DNA from: Cyanobacteria bacterium FACHB-63
Lineage (GTDB): Bacteria; Cyanobacteriota; Cyanobacteriia; Leptolyngbyales; Leptolyngbyaceae
Direction of reading: 5' to 3'
Length of the DNA stretch: 64,000 bases
Assembly (NCBI GenBank): GCA_014695255.1
Contig: JACJNX010000031.1
Span: forward strand, 62,001-126,000
The position numbers were made by a program, and so were the translations under genes. The notes beneath the pieces were generated by a model, which worked only from the letters and a program-made list of their open reading frames with translations, was not told the origin of the DNA and searched no databases. Of this stretch, positions 8,959 through 16,711 are shown piece by piece (the stretch's first letter is position 1; the number at the start of each line of letters is the position of its first letter).

Positions 8959-9855
8959 ATGCAATTACCTGCTATCTATGCTGATATGCCTGTGGCTTTG
9001 CTGCCTGCCCAGTCCGTTTCAACGTTTCCAGTAAATACATTTCTGGAAAATTTGGCGATTCTTCCATCTGGCGATATCTATCTCACTAACCACGAAGTTG
9101 GACAGATCGTCCAGCTAGATCCAGACGGTAGCCTTAGAATGTACGCGCAGTTGAGTGGAAAGGTCAGCGGCATTGCCTGGATTGAACCAAGTCAGTTCCT
9201 CGTCAATGGCTGGAATGCAGAAGGCATCCCTTTTGTCGCCGTGCTATCCGATGGTGAGGTGCAATTCTTTCAAATTTTGCCAGAAGCACAGTTTCTCAAT
9301 GGCATCACACCATTGTCTTCTCGCTATTACCTCATGGCTGATTCCTATCGGGGTGCAATTTGGTCGTTTGATGTCACTACCCGAACCGTCGAGCTTTGGC
9401 TGGAGGATTCCCTCCTCGATCGTAGTGATGAGTCCAGCACGTTTCCAGCCATCAACGGCTTAAAGCGATTTGGCAATAGTCTCTATGTGTCTAATACACA
9501 GCGGATGTTGCTATTACAGATTCCGTTAAATGAGAGCCTGAAACCCCAGGAGCCGGAGATTTTCGTCGAGGGAACGAACGTCGATGACTTTGCTTTTGAT
9601 ATTCACGGCAATCTCTATGGAGCCACCCATGTGTACAACAGTGTGATTCGCATTGACCGCGATCGCCGCACAACTATCATTGCCCAGGCTGAACAGGGGG
9701 TAACCGGTTGCACTGCTGTCGCCTTCCACGGTACTGATTTGTATGTTGTCACCAACGGTGGAATGTTCCTACCCCCTACAACTGGCCTGGAACCTGCACA
9801 AGTGGTTCGTCTAGCCGTTGGTGTGAGTGGTGCGCCTTTGTTAATTCAGGGTTGA
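8959..9855 (+). CDS. SMP-30/NHL-like beta-propeller protein
   Basis: 298-residue protein with repeated blade-like segments of the SMP-30/gluconolactonase/NHL type ([51 protein letters not shown]). Such folds include lactonases and strictosidine-synthase-like hydrolases; the exact substrate is unknown. No clear signal peptide. First gene of a rightward unit with the ABM-type monooxygenase (4-bp gap) and the SDR, divergent from the LysR gene, which suggests breakdown or modification of a small molecule. Confidence 0.85.
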   Translation: MQLPAIYADMPVALLPAQSVSTFPVNTFLENLAILPSGDIYLTNHEVGQIVQLDPDGSLRMYAQLSGKVSGIAWIEPSQFLVNGWNAEGIPFVAVLSDGEVQFFQILPEAQFLNGITPLSSRYYLMADSYRGAIWSFDVTTRTVELWLEDSLLDRSDESSTFPAINGLKRFGNSLYVSNTQRMLLLQIPLNESLKPQEPEIFVEGTNVDDFAFDIHGNLYGATHVYNSVIRIDRDRRTTIIAQAEQGVTGCTAVAFHGTDLYVVTNGGMFLPPTTGLEPAQVVRLAVGVSGAPLLIQG

Positions 9856-9859
9856 AGTC

Positions 9860-10411
9860 ATGCACACCGATCCTCCTGTGACAGTGGATGTCCTACAGCA
9901 GGTTAGAAGGGGCAAGGAGCGAGAATTTGAAGCGCTATTAGAGCAGATCATCAGCGCAGCCAGCACCTTTGAGGGTTATTTAGGCTCATCTGTGTTTCGC
10001 CCAAGTCATCAAGACGATAATGAATACCGAATTGTCTTCAAGTTTGACCGTTTAGAAAATTTGAAGCGGTGGGAAAATTCATCTATCCGCCATCGGTTTC
10101 TGAGTCAAGCTCACAACCTCACGGTGAATGCTGGCACATTCTCAATTATTACTGGGTTAGAAACCTGGTTCACTCTGCCTGCAAAGCCGGGAATGCTGCC
10201 CCCGCCCCGTTACAAAATGGTGCTGGTTTCTGGAATGGCCATTTTTGGCATTAATCAGATTTTGACTGTTCTTCCTCTGAGTTGGCTGGCACAGCTACCG
10301 TCCATACTACGCTTACTGATCCTAGTTTTTCTAACAACCACATTGATGACCTACATTGTGATGCCAAGGCTGACAAAGCTATTGGCGTGGTGGTTATATC
10401 CCAAACGTTGA
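9860..10411 (+). CDS. antibiotic biosynthesis monooxygenase (ABM) domain protein with C-terminal membrane segments
   Basis: N-terminal ABM-like ferredoxin fold (about residues 1-105: VTVDVLQQVRRGKEREFEAL, then FEGYLGSSVFRP and YRIVFKFDRLENLKRWENS) joined to two hydrophobic helices (about 117-165). This matches the membrane-anchored ABM proteins of bacteria, usually of unknown function. 183 residues. Starts 4 bp after the propeller gene, so translation is probably coupled; the SDR follows about 30 bp later. Confidence 0.88.
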   Translation: MHTDPPVTVDVLQQVRRGKEREFEALLEQIISAASTFEGYLGSSVFRPSHQDDNEYRIVFKFDRLENLKRWENSSIRHRFLSQAHNLTVNAGTFSIITGLETWFTLPAKPGMLPPPRYKMVLVSGMAIFGINQILTVLPLSWLAQLPSILRLLILVFLTTTLMTYIVMPRLTKLLAWWLYPKR

Positions 10412-10440
10412 GCATTGTAATGACATTAAGGAGAAATGTA

Positions 10441-11091
10441 ATGGCTGGCTTATGCGTGATTGTGGGCATGGGCGAAGGTAACGGTATGGCGATCGCCCGT
10501 CGGTTTGCCCAAGAAGAATTTGCGATCGCCATGCTGGCTCGGAATGAGCAGAAACTGAAAGGCTACCAAGCCACTCTGCAGGCTGAAGGGATTACGTCTC
10601 ACTATTTTCTGTCTGATGCAGGAGATGAGGCATCGCTGACTACAGCATTTACCAGCATTCAAAATCAGTTGGAACCGCCAGAAGTGCTCATCTACAACGC
10701 TGCTGTGCCCCGGATGGAGAACATCTTACAAACAACCTACGATACACTCGTGAACGACTTTCGAGCCAATGTTGCGGGGGCAATCGTTTGTGTTCAATCA
10801 GTCCTGCCAGCCATGCAGCAGCGACAGCGAGGCACAATCTTGCTAACAGGAGGTGGATTTTCTCTCTATCCTCAGCCTGATTTTGTGTCACTGTCCATTG
10901 GTAAAGCTGGAATTCGTATCTTGGCGAATACGCTTCATGCGGCACTCAAAGATTCGCCCATTAAGATTGGAACAGTCACCATCTGCGGCACAGTGAATGG
11001 AGATGATCCCAAATACACAAGCGATCGTATTGCCGAAGAGTACTGGAAGCTTCATTCTGCTGAAAATGCAGGCTATGAGGTTGTTTATTAG
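10441..11091 (+). CDS. SDR-family NAD(P)-binding protein with degenerate active site
   Basis: Rossmann-fold short-chain dehydrogenase relative. Seen: the nucleotide-binding loop VGMGEGNGMAIA at the N-terminus and an NAA motif in place of NNAG. The catalytic YxxxK is not kept: the segment reads SLSIGKAG, with Leu where Tyr should be, and the usual Ser of strand 5 falls in LLTGGG. 216 residues, slightly short. The ATG at 10441 is chosen because AAGGAG precedes it; a longer open frame to 10282 overlaps the ABM gene. It may bind nucleotide without classical SDR chemistry. Third gene of the LysR-linked cassette. Confidence 0.87.
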   Translation: MAGLCVIVGMGEGNGMAIARRFAQEEFAIAMLARNEQKLKGYQATLQAEGITSHYFLSDAGDEASLTTAFTSIQNQLEPPEVLIYNAAVPRMENILQTTYDTLVNDFRANVAGAIVCVQSVLPAMQQRQRGTILLTGGGFSLYPQPDFVSLSIGKAGIRILANTLHAALKDSPIKIGTVTICGTVNGDDPKYTSDRIAEEYWKLHSAENAGYEVVY

Positions 11092-11256
11092 GTGAATTGA
11101 ACAAACGCTTGGAGATAACAACCTCATTCGTCCGCTGCCAATAACCTTTGAACCATCGGTCAGTCATCGTACCTTTACGATCGATGAAAACCCATCTTTG
11201 AAGAGCGATTTTTGGGAATTACCCATTAAGTCGCATATCAGAGAATTGACAAGCCG

Positions 11257-12144
11257 TTACACCCAAGCAGGACTCCGCAGAAATTCGAGCAATTCTCGAT
11301 TCACGGTTTGCGGAGCTTCTTGCTGAATCCAATGCCCACAGTGTGGGATGAGTTTGAACTTAAACGGAGCCGAAATCCACTGCTCGATCCCGTCCATCAG
11401 TTTTGGACTCAGAATCGAATCCTCGTCGCCCCAAAGTACCAAAGTCGGAACCGAAATTGGATCGGGCGATCGCATCCAGTCCCTCATCCAGTGCCCTGAT
11501 AAAAATAGCTGACGATAGTAATTCATAGCTGCACCGAGCGCTCCTGGTTTTTGCAGTGCAGCCTGATACTTCTGAACAAGGTCTTGAGTAAACACTCCCT
11601 TGCGGACGGCTTGCTCCTGAAACATATTTTGCACAAACGCTTTCAGGTTTGACTGAATCAGCCACTCTGGTAAGTTGGGAAGCTGAAACGCTAGAACATA
11701 CCAACTCCGACGCAGTTGATCTAAATTGCTGAGTAAATCTTTGGCGAATCGCTGCGGGTGTGGAGCGCTGAGGAGTGCCAAGCGATCAAGCGAATTCGGA
11801 AATTTTTGCGCTAAACGCCACGCGATCGCGCCTCCCAAATCGTGCCCCACCACATGAGCGCGAGAGTAACCTAAGCGATCGATCAAACTGCGAATATCTG
11901 CGCTTAAGGTATCAAGATCGTATCCGCTCGCAGGCTTTTCTGAATCGTTATAGCCTCTAAGATCGGGAACGACTACCTTAAAATGCCGCGCCAGTGCTGG
12001 AATCTGATAGCGCCACGAATACCAAAACTCAGGAAATCCGTGCAGCAGGAGAACCAAGTCACCTTCGCCCTGGGTTACATAATGCAATCGGATCTGGTTG
12101 GCTTCAATGTACTGATGCTGCCAATTCGAGTCAGGAACGGTCAT
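11257..12144 (-). CDS. alpha/beta hydrolase, epoxide-hydrolase/haloalkane-dehalogenase-like
   Basis: Cytosolic alpha/beta-hydrolase. Seen: oxyanion-hole motif HGFPEFWYSW (about residues 35-44), nucleophile elbow GHDLGG with Asp as nucleophile, acidic region WGDED, and the catalytic His in HCGHWIQQEAP near the end. An Asp nucleophile with HGFPE points to epoxide hydrolase activity; haloacetate dehalogenases share this layout. 295 residues, normal length. Monocistronic. Confidence 0.9.
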   Translation of the reverse strand: MTVPDSNWQHQYIEANQIRLHYVTQGEGDLVLLLHGFPEFWYSWRYQIPALARHFKVVVPDLRGYNDSEKPASGYDLDTLSADIRSLIDRLGYSRAHVVGHDLGGAIAWRLAQKFPNSLDRLALLSAPHPQRFAKDLLSNLDQLRRSWYVLAFQLPNLPEWLIQSNLKAFVQNMFQEQAVRKGVFTQDLVQKYQAALQKPGALGAAMNYYRQLFLSGHWMRDWMRSPDPISVPTLVLWGDEDSILSPKLMDGIEQWISAPFKFKLIPHCGHWIQQEAPQTVNRELLEFLRSPAWV

Positions 12145-12166
12145 AAGTTATCTTCATACCAGCCAC

Positions 12167-12210
12167 AGGTGCAAAATGAGGCACATCGGGCTGTGTCAAC
12201 AAATGCACCT
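12167..12210. repeat. inverted repeat between hydrolase and DUF1815 genes
   Basis: Arms AGGTGCA and TGCACCT with an inner GCACA / TGTGT pair. It could form a hairpin in the leader of the leftward hydrolase gene or downstream of DUF1815; no T-run supports termination. Confidence 0.3.
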
Positions 12211-12286
12211 CGCGTTCTGCCACATTATCTCATCGAAAGTGCACCTGCAGAAACGAGGGGATCACTGACCATTAAACGCTTCTGGC

Positions 12287-12637
12287 TTACCGCAAACTTT
12301 CAACAGGTGCGATCGGGCGGTAGTCAGACGGCTTGATTTGATACTTCACCAAGTTGGCTAGCTCTTGAAGCTGGCTGATCGCTTCCGCGCCCTCAAGCTT
12401 CATTAACTCTCGATCGTCACGCATCTCTGTCCAGGTGATGCCATAGTCGGATACCAGGAACCGAATCAGGTGGTTATCACCCAAACTCACCATGAACGAA
12501 GCGCTATTCATTTGACCGCCACAGGTGTAACAAGATGCCAAGTAACCCCGGTTCTCCAGCACGGTTGCCAATGCTTGGAGATTCATTACCAGATCTTGAA
12601 CAAATTGACGGTGTTGCTCTGCTAGTCGTAAGAACAC
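12287..12637 (-). CDS. DUF1815 family protein
   Basis: 116-residue cyanobacterial protein of unknown function, recognised by ASCYTCGGQMNSASF (a CxxC pair), FLVSDYGITWTEMRDDREL and the helical AISQLQELANLVKYQ. Starts at GTG, preceded by a strong GGAGGA site. No membrane segment. The CxxC could bind a metal or act in redox, but this is a guess. Confidence 0.88.
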   Translation of the reverse strand: MFLRLAEQHRQFVQDLVMNLQALATVLENRGYLASCYTCGGQMNSASFMVSLGDNHLIRFLVSDYGITWTEMRDDRELMKLEGAEAISQLQELANLVKYQIKPSDYRPIAPVESLR

Positions 12638-13011
12638 AATTGTCCTCCAATCACCACGATTAATTCTAAACCTTATCTTAAGAATTCAACGTTTATTTCC
12701 CTGATACTATACCGCGATCGCGCAAATACCGAAGGAAACAGGTGTTAAATAAAATACCTTTAGCGAGAGTCATATTACCTGACTGAATCACTAGCCAAAG
12801 TAGCGAACGCAACAAGCCCAAGAAAGCATAGGATTCTTAATATTTCGTACTATTCTTTGGGCAACATTTAAAGTTGATTACGCTTGCTAATTTCGAGAAA
12901 TGATCAACCCTCCTCACTGAAGTTGTCCCCATTGTAGATAGGGGATCAGGCAGTTGGGGGGAATCGATTGGTAGATTTCATCGAATCAATATGAAGTTCT
13001 TATTAAAGCAA
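12638..13011. other. intergenic stretch without a recognised gene
   Basis: About 370 bp between the DUF1815 gene and a palindromic terminator. AT-rich, with one GCGATCGC-type octamer. No tRNA fold, no credible small open frame and no long repeat were seen; the promoter of the DUF1815 gene should lie at its left end. Confidence 0.5.
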
Positions 13012-13037
13012 TAAAGGGGATCAATTGATCCCCTTTA
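13012..13037 (-). terminator. palindromic terminator of the DUF2839 gene
   Basis: Perfect 26-bp palindrome (half-site TAAAGGGGATCAA). It lies about 40 bp past the stop of the leftward DUF2839 gene, and T-rich sequence follows on the minus strand. Confidence 0.75.
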
Positions 13038-13075
13038 TTAATCAAGAAATCGGCTTTTTCCTGTTAGAAATAAAT

Positions 13076-13288
13076 CTAATTGGCTTGCCACCAACCCGCC
13101 GCAGGGCCGACAAATCGAACGACGATCCACGCGACCACAAGTAGGGCAATGCCAGTCCAGGCTCCGGTAGATGTCCACTTCATAAATTGCTGCGTTTGGG
13201 TTTTGGTCAGAGGCAACCAGGGTGCAATCCTGGCTTCTTTGCCGTAATTGTCACCCAGTGATTCTTTCCGACGTTTTGCTTCTCCCAT
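13076..13288 (-). CDS. DUF2839 family membrane protein
   Basis: 70-residue cyanobacterial protein: charged N-terminus MGEAKRRKESLG, then WLPLTKTQTQQFMKWT and one membrane helix (about residues 43-62), ending GPAAGWWQAN. Function unknown. Probably inserted in thylakoid or plasma membrane with a basic cytosolic head. Terminated by the palindrome at 13012. Confidence 0.88.
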   Translation of the reverse strand: MGEAKRRKESLGDNYGKEARIAPWLPLTKTQTQQFMKWTSTGAWTGIALLVVAWIVVRFVGPAAGWWQAN

Positions 13289-13320
13289 AAGGTTTTATGC
13301 GTTGAGGTGTATTGGTGCGA

Positions 13321-14844
13321 TCATATCGCGTTTGATTCGTCACCTACAGTGCTGAAGAGCGTGTCGTCCAGGTAGTTGATGCGGGCAAAGGGGCTGAGTG
13401 CGGTTAAGACTTGGCTGCCGTAGCTACGATGAAGAACGCGACTATCGAGCAATGCCACAACCCCCTGACTTTCACGCACCGGGGACACAGCGCGTTGAAG
13501 TTCGCTCAGGGCTTCTGGTAAGAGATAGAGCCGAAACCAGTCTTGACGATGCTGTTTGTAGTGAGCAACGCGACCCGCAACTAAAGGATGCTCTAGCGAG
13601 GGAATCGGTAACGTGGCGATCGCTAACATTTGAGGCGCAGGTAAAACGCTCTGATGCTCCCGCCAAAATTCCCAGCCTGTGACTAAAATTCCGTTGTCTT
13701 CAAGACAGGTGCGCTCAACTTGGACTCTGGAGCCAAATTCCGCCGCTAGGATTGACCCAACTTGAGCTTTTAATGGGGTGTCTCCGACCAGAATGACAGA
13801 AAAGGTTTGAGAAGAAATCGTAAGCAGTGATCGCAGTTCTCGCAGCAATGCCCCCTGAAACTGAGGCGTATTCGGTAATGGAACGCCTTCGGGCTGGTAA
13901 AGCTGAACGAGATCTTCTTGGCGATCGAGCGCGAATTTTAGGCAAGTTAAATCTTGATCAAGACCGATCGAGGCTCGATAAATCGTGGCATCTGAATCGA
14001 GATCTAATGCGCCACCAATTAATACCGTCGGCTGCTGTGACCAAATCGGTGCCAGCGATGGAGCAACTTTAACCGGAGCGCAATGCAAAGAGAACTGCCC
14101 AGATTGACGCGCGATCGTCACCCAGGTTAAGCGATCGGCTTTGTTAAACTGCTCAAAAAATTTCGCCCAACTTGGCGGCAAAGATTCGGTTAATTGCTGA
14201 TGCAAATCAGTGAGAATGTCGCGTTCGGATTGCTCAAACAAATAGCATTCGTAAGGGTTCGCAGGATGCTGAAAGACGGCGCGAATCAACTGAATCCGGG
14301 CATCTCGAATCAGATCGACCTGTGCGGGACAGGCAAGCATCAGCGCTTCCCAGTCGGCGGACTCTAGATGAAGTGTCAGTTGCTCTCGCGTCCAGGATTC
14401 GAGGTCATCTACACCGTCGATCACCGTAGGAATTCCAGCGGGGAATCTGCCTTCGTGGTTGAGCCGATCGCTCAGCCACGCTTCTGGAGTAGTAATCAAA
14501 ATCCCTTTGTAATCGGGAGAAGGAGCGCGATCGCCAACCTGAATCGGTTTCGGGTGAGTGATCCATTGACGCAACCGGGGAATTTCAACTCTTAAAATCC
14601 GCTGCTGGATCATTTCGGGCACGACCAGAACCACAGGTTCGTGCCACATCAAAATCGGTACAAGATAACTCAAACGATAGCGTCCCTGAAGATCTGAGGG
14701 TGCGCCCGTTTGAATCAGGGCACTCCGACCGATACGAAGCGCCCGTGCGACCAATCTCGCCATTGTTAGATGGTGCGACCAGTACAATTCGCCTTGCTCT
14801 CTGAGAAAGGCTCGCAGTTGTTGATGGACTTCTACCTCAATCAC
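13321..14844 (-). CDS. DinG-like helicase-related protein lacking a normal Walker A motif
   Basis: 507-residue protein that I relate to the cyanobacterial DinG/XPD-like helicase group by its layout: an N-terminal segment where a P-loop would sit reads LIQTGAPSDLQGRYRLSYLVP with no GKT/GKS; a middle region ITTPEAWLSDRL resembling motif II surroundings; and a C-terminal part ending VVALLDSRVLHRSYGSQVL, like DinG motif VI neighbourhoods. Without the P-loop lysine it should not hydrolyse ATP in the usual way. Length is below that of full DinG. It may be a structural paralogue or a family-specific protein; confidence in the helicase link is moderate. Confidence 0.72.
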   Translation of the reverse strand: MIEVEVHQQLRAFLREQGELYWSHHLTMARLVARALRIGRSALIQTGAPSDLQGRYRLSYLVPILMWHEPVVLVVPEMIQQRILRVEIPRLRQWITHPKPIQVGDRAPSPDYKGILITTPEAWLSDRLNHEGRFPAGIPTVIDGVDDLESWTREQLTLHLESADWEALMLACPAQVDLIRDARIQLIRAVFQHPANPYECYLFEQSERDILTDLHQQLTESLPPSWAKFFEQFNKADRLTWVTIARQSGQFSLHCAPVKVAPSLAPIWSQQPTVLIGGALDLDSDATIYRASIGLDQDLTCLKFALDRQEDLVQLYQPEGVPLPNTPQFQGALLRELRSLLTISSQTFSVILVGDTPLKAQVGSILAAEFGSRVQVERTCLEDNGILVTGWEFWREHQSVLPAPQMLAIATLPIPSLEHPLVAGRVAHYKQHRQDWFRLYLLPEALSELQRAVSPVRESQGVVALLDSRVLHRSYGSQVLTALSPFARINYLDDTLFSTVGDESNAI

Positions 14845-14890
14845 ACGCTTCGCTCACTGCGGAACTAAACCATCATTTTGACACACTGAT

Positions 14891-14929
14891 AAAAAACCCT
14901 GCGGCAAGTTATCTCACCGCAGGGTTTTT
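14891..14929 (-). terminator. intrinsic terminator of the 14949 lipoprotein gene
   Basis: GC-rich stem AACCCTGCGG / CCGCAGGGTT with T-runs on both sides, so it can work in both directions; it follows the leftward lipoprotein gene by 20 bp. Confidence 0.9.
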
Positions 14930-14948
14930 CAATTTCTAATCGTTGCGA

Positions 14949-15839
14949 TTAACGCCGTCTGCCGCTACCAAACGAAGAGCGCGATCGCGTTCCGCTACCA
15001 AATCCACCCGGACGGCTGATTCGGCTTGGTGTAGAGCGGTTCGATCGACGTAACGTGCTGGTGCCATAGCCCGATCCGGTGGGTCGATCGTTGCTAATCC
15101 GGGGACGTGCAACACGCGGATTATTAAATCCAGGTGAGCCAATGCGTCCGGTGGAGCGGAAGACCTGACGGTTGCGTTCGACCGCAGGCGGTGCTTGATA
15201 GCGCTGCTGATAGCGATTGACAGCTTGACCGTAGGAAGAGCCGTATCCCCCAAATCCGGTCATCGGCACTCCGGGCTGATAGAACGGGGGCACGTAGTAT
15301 TGGGGGCGGAAGAGGAGGCTACCGATCGCTTGACCCGCGACTGCACCCGCGAACGGTGCCCAGAAATTCGGTTCTTGGCGCACAACGACCGTCTCCGTTC
15401 GTCCAGTTTGAGGATTGGTGACGTTCTCCGTGACGTTGTGGACGTACTCGATTTTGAAGTCTTCGGGAATATGCAGTGAAACTTGTCCGTTTTCGGATTT
15501 GAGATAGCCTTTCTGACCTGCACTTACTTCCTCTGGGGTGAGTTGAGCTAAGGGTAAATTCTCCGTTCTAAACGACGAATTGACTCCCGCAGGCGTGTCT
15601 CTCAGCAGGACGGTATATTCACCAGTTCCGTCATCGAAGGTCGCTTGCTGAACGGCGAACTTTCCATCCGGTAGTTTTTGCGTAGCGCGGTTGGTTGCGG
15701 CTGGACGATTCGATTCAGTCCGGATCGGGTCGCCGATCGACGAGCTGCCACAACCGACCGTTGTCCAGCAGAGCGCAACAGACATAGAGAGAGCAAGAAA
15801 TTTTCGCATCATCGATCGCGCGAGTTTAATAGAGAACAT
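14949..15839 (-). CDS. secreted lipoprotein with Gly/Arg/Ser-rich tail, unknown function
   Basis: 296 residues. Signal peptide with lipobox TTVGC (Cys about residue 30), so probably lipid-anchored outside the plasma membrane. The middle part (about 40-150) is a folded-looking region; residues 155-175 are hydrophobic (APFAGAVAGQAIGSLLF); the last third is low complexity, rich in Arg, Ser, Gly and Pro, ending in several Arg. The start at 15839 has AAGAGG upstream. I recognise the general type from cyanobacterial genomes but no function. Confidence 0.82.
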   Translation of the reverse strand: MFSIKLARSMMRKFLALSMSVALCWTTVGCGSSSIGDPIRTESNRPAATNRATQKLPDGKFAVQQATFDDGTGEYTVLLRDTPAGVNSSFRTENLPLAQLTPEEVSAGQKGYLKSENGQVSLHIPEDFKIEYVHNVTENVTNPQTGRTETVVVRQEPNFWAPFAGAVAGQAIGSLLFRPQYYVPPFYQPGVPMTGFGGYGSSYGQAVNRYQQRYQAPPAVERNRQVFRSTGRIGSPGFNNPRVARPRISNDRPTGSGYGTSTLRRSNRSTPSRISRPGGFGSGTRSRSSFGSGRRR

Positions 15840-15914
15840 TCGGCTTTACCTCTTTCCGTTCTAGAGTCTTTTCTTACACTATCCAGCATCCTAACGAGAG
15901 AAGGCTGTGTATTT

Positions 15915-16517
15915 CTAGAGAGGGATCAGTTCTGGGAAAAATTCCAGCAAGTGATCGGAGTTGAGTTCGTCGCCGAGACGCGAAGGAGAAAAGTGAACTT
16001 GAATCGCTCGTAATCGCTCTTGGTAGTGCAGGTTAATGATCGCTTTGAGTCCTGTCGCCATCGCTCCAAGATCAGCAAGATCGGTTTCGAGTTCAGGAAC
16101 TTCCCCTTCTGCTGCGATCGTAATCATTACGATCAAATTTTGCGTCACGGGTAACGTCAATGGATCGGTCGTAGTTCCCGTATCGGGTTCAAGTTCGGGG
16201 GCACTGAGATAACGCTGGGCTGAATCGGTGAACAGTTCATTCACATAATCTCCCGCTTCGCCTTCATCCGAAATCGCATCGCCTTCGTTTGCTGCCGATC
16301 GCCAATAGGTCTGATATTGCAGCAAACTCTGACAAATTTCGACTAACCCTTCGCCTAAGACTTGCAAATCGCCTTCGGACTGGAGCGCTTTTCGACCTGC
16401 TTGATTGAGGATACCGAGCAGTGGCGCAACTTCATCTCCTGCTAGATGCAGGAAGATGCGGCAGACCACAAAGCGACTTCTACCTGTAAATCGATTAAAC
16501 CGATCGCGCAAACTCAT
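15915..16517 (-). CDS. DUF1517 family protein
   Basis: 200 residues. The C-terminal half carries the DUF1517 pattern: LIVMITIAAEGEVPELETDL, LKAIINLHYQERLRAIQVHF and a final LLEFFPELIPL. The N-terminal half is helical (SRFVVCRIFLHLAGDEVAPLL). Unlike many DUF1517 members there is no signal peptide or membrane segment, so this is a soluble, shorter form. Function unknown. Confidence 0.85.
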   Translation of the reverse strand: MSLRDRFNRFTGRSRFVVCRIFLHLAGDEVAPLLGILNQAGRKALQSEGDLQVLGEGLVEICQSLLQYQTYWRSAANEGDAISDEGEAGDYVNELFTDSAQRYLSAPELEPDTGTTTDPLTLPVTQNLIVMITIAAEGEVPELETDLADLGAMATGLKAIINLHYQERLRAIQVHFSPSRLGDELNSDHLLEFFPELIPL

Positions 16518-16711
16518 AAAAACAACCCTAATCTTTCGTGATAATCAAGGGACAACGTACTAAACTTTTGAGATGAGAACGTCTGTCATAGGTCAGGCGT
16601 TTCCTGCGCTTCACATCACTTTGTGTGATTACCTTGTGTGGATCACTTTGGGGAATCAGACCTCAACCTTTCACCTGAATTCGCTTCATCTTTTGCGTTT
16701 TAGAAACGATC

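Noticed and set aside
16518-16711. ydaO-type cyclic di-AMP riboswitch upstream of the KimA-like gene
   Set aside because: The spacer is about 190 bp but shows only small hairpins (ATCAC-TTTGT-GTGAT) and not the conserved riboswitch core.
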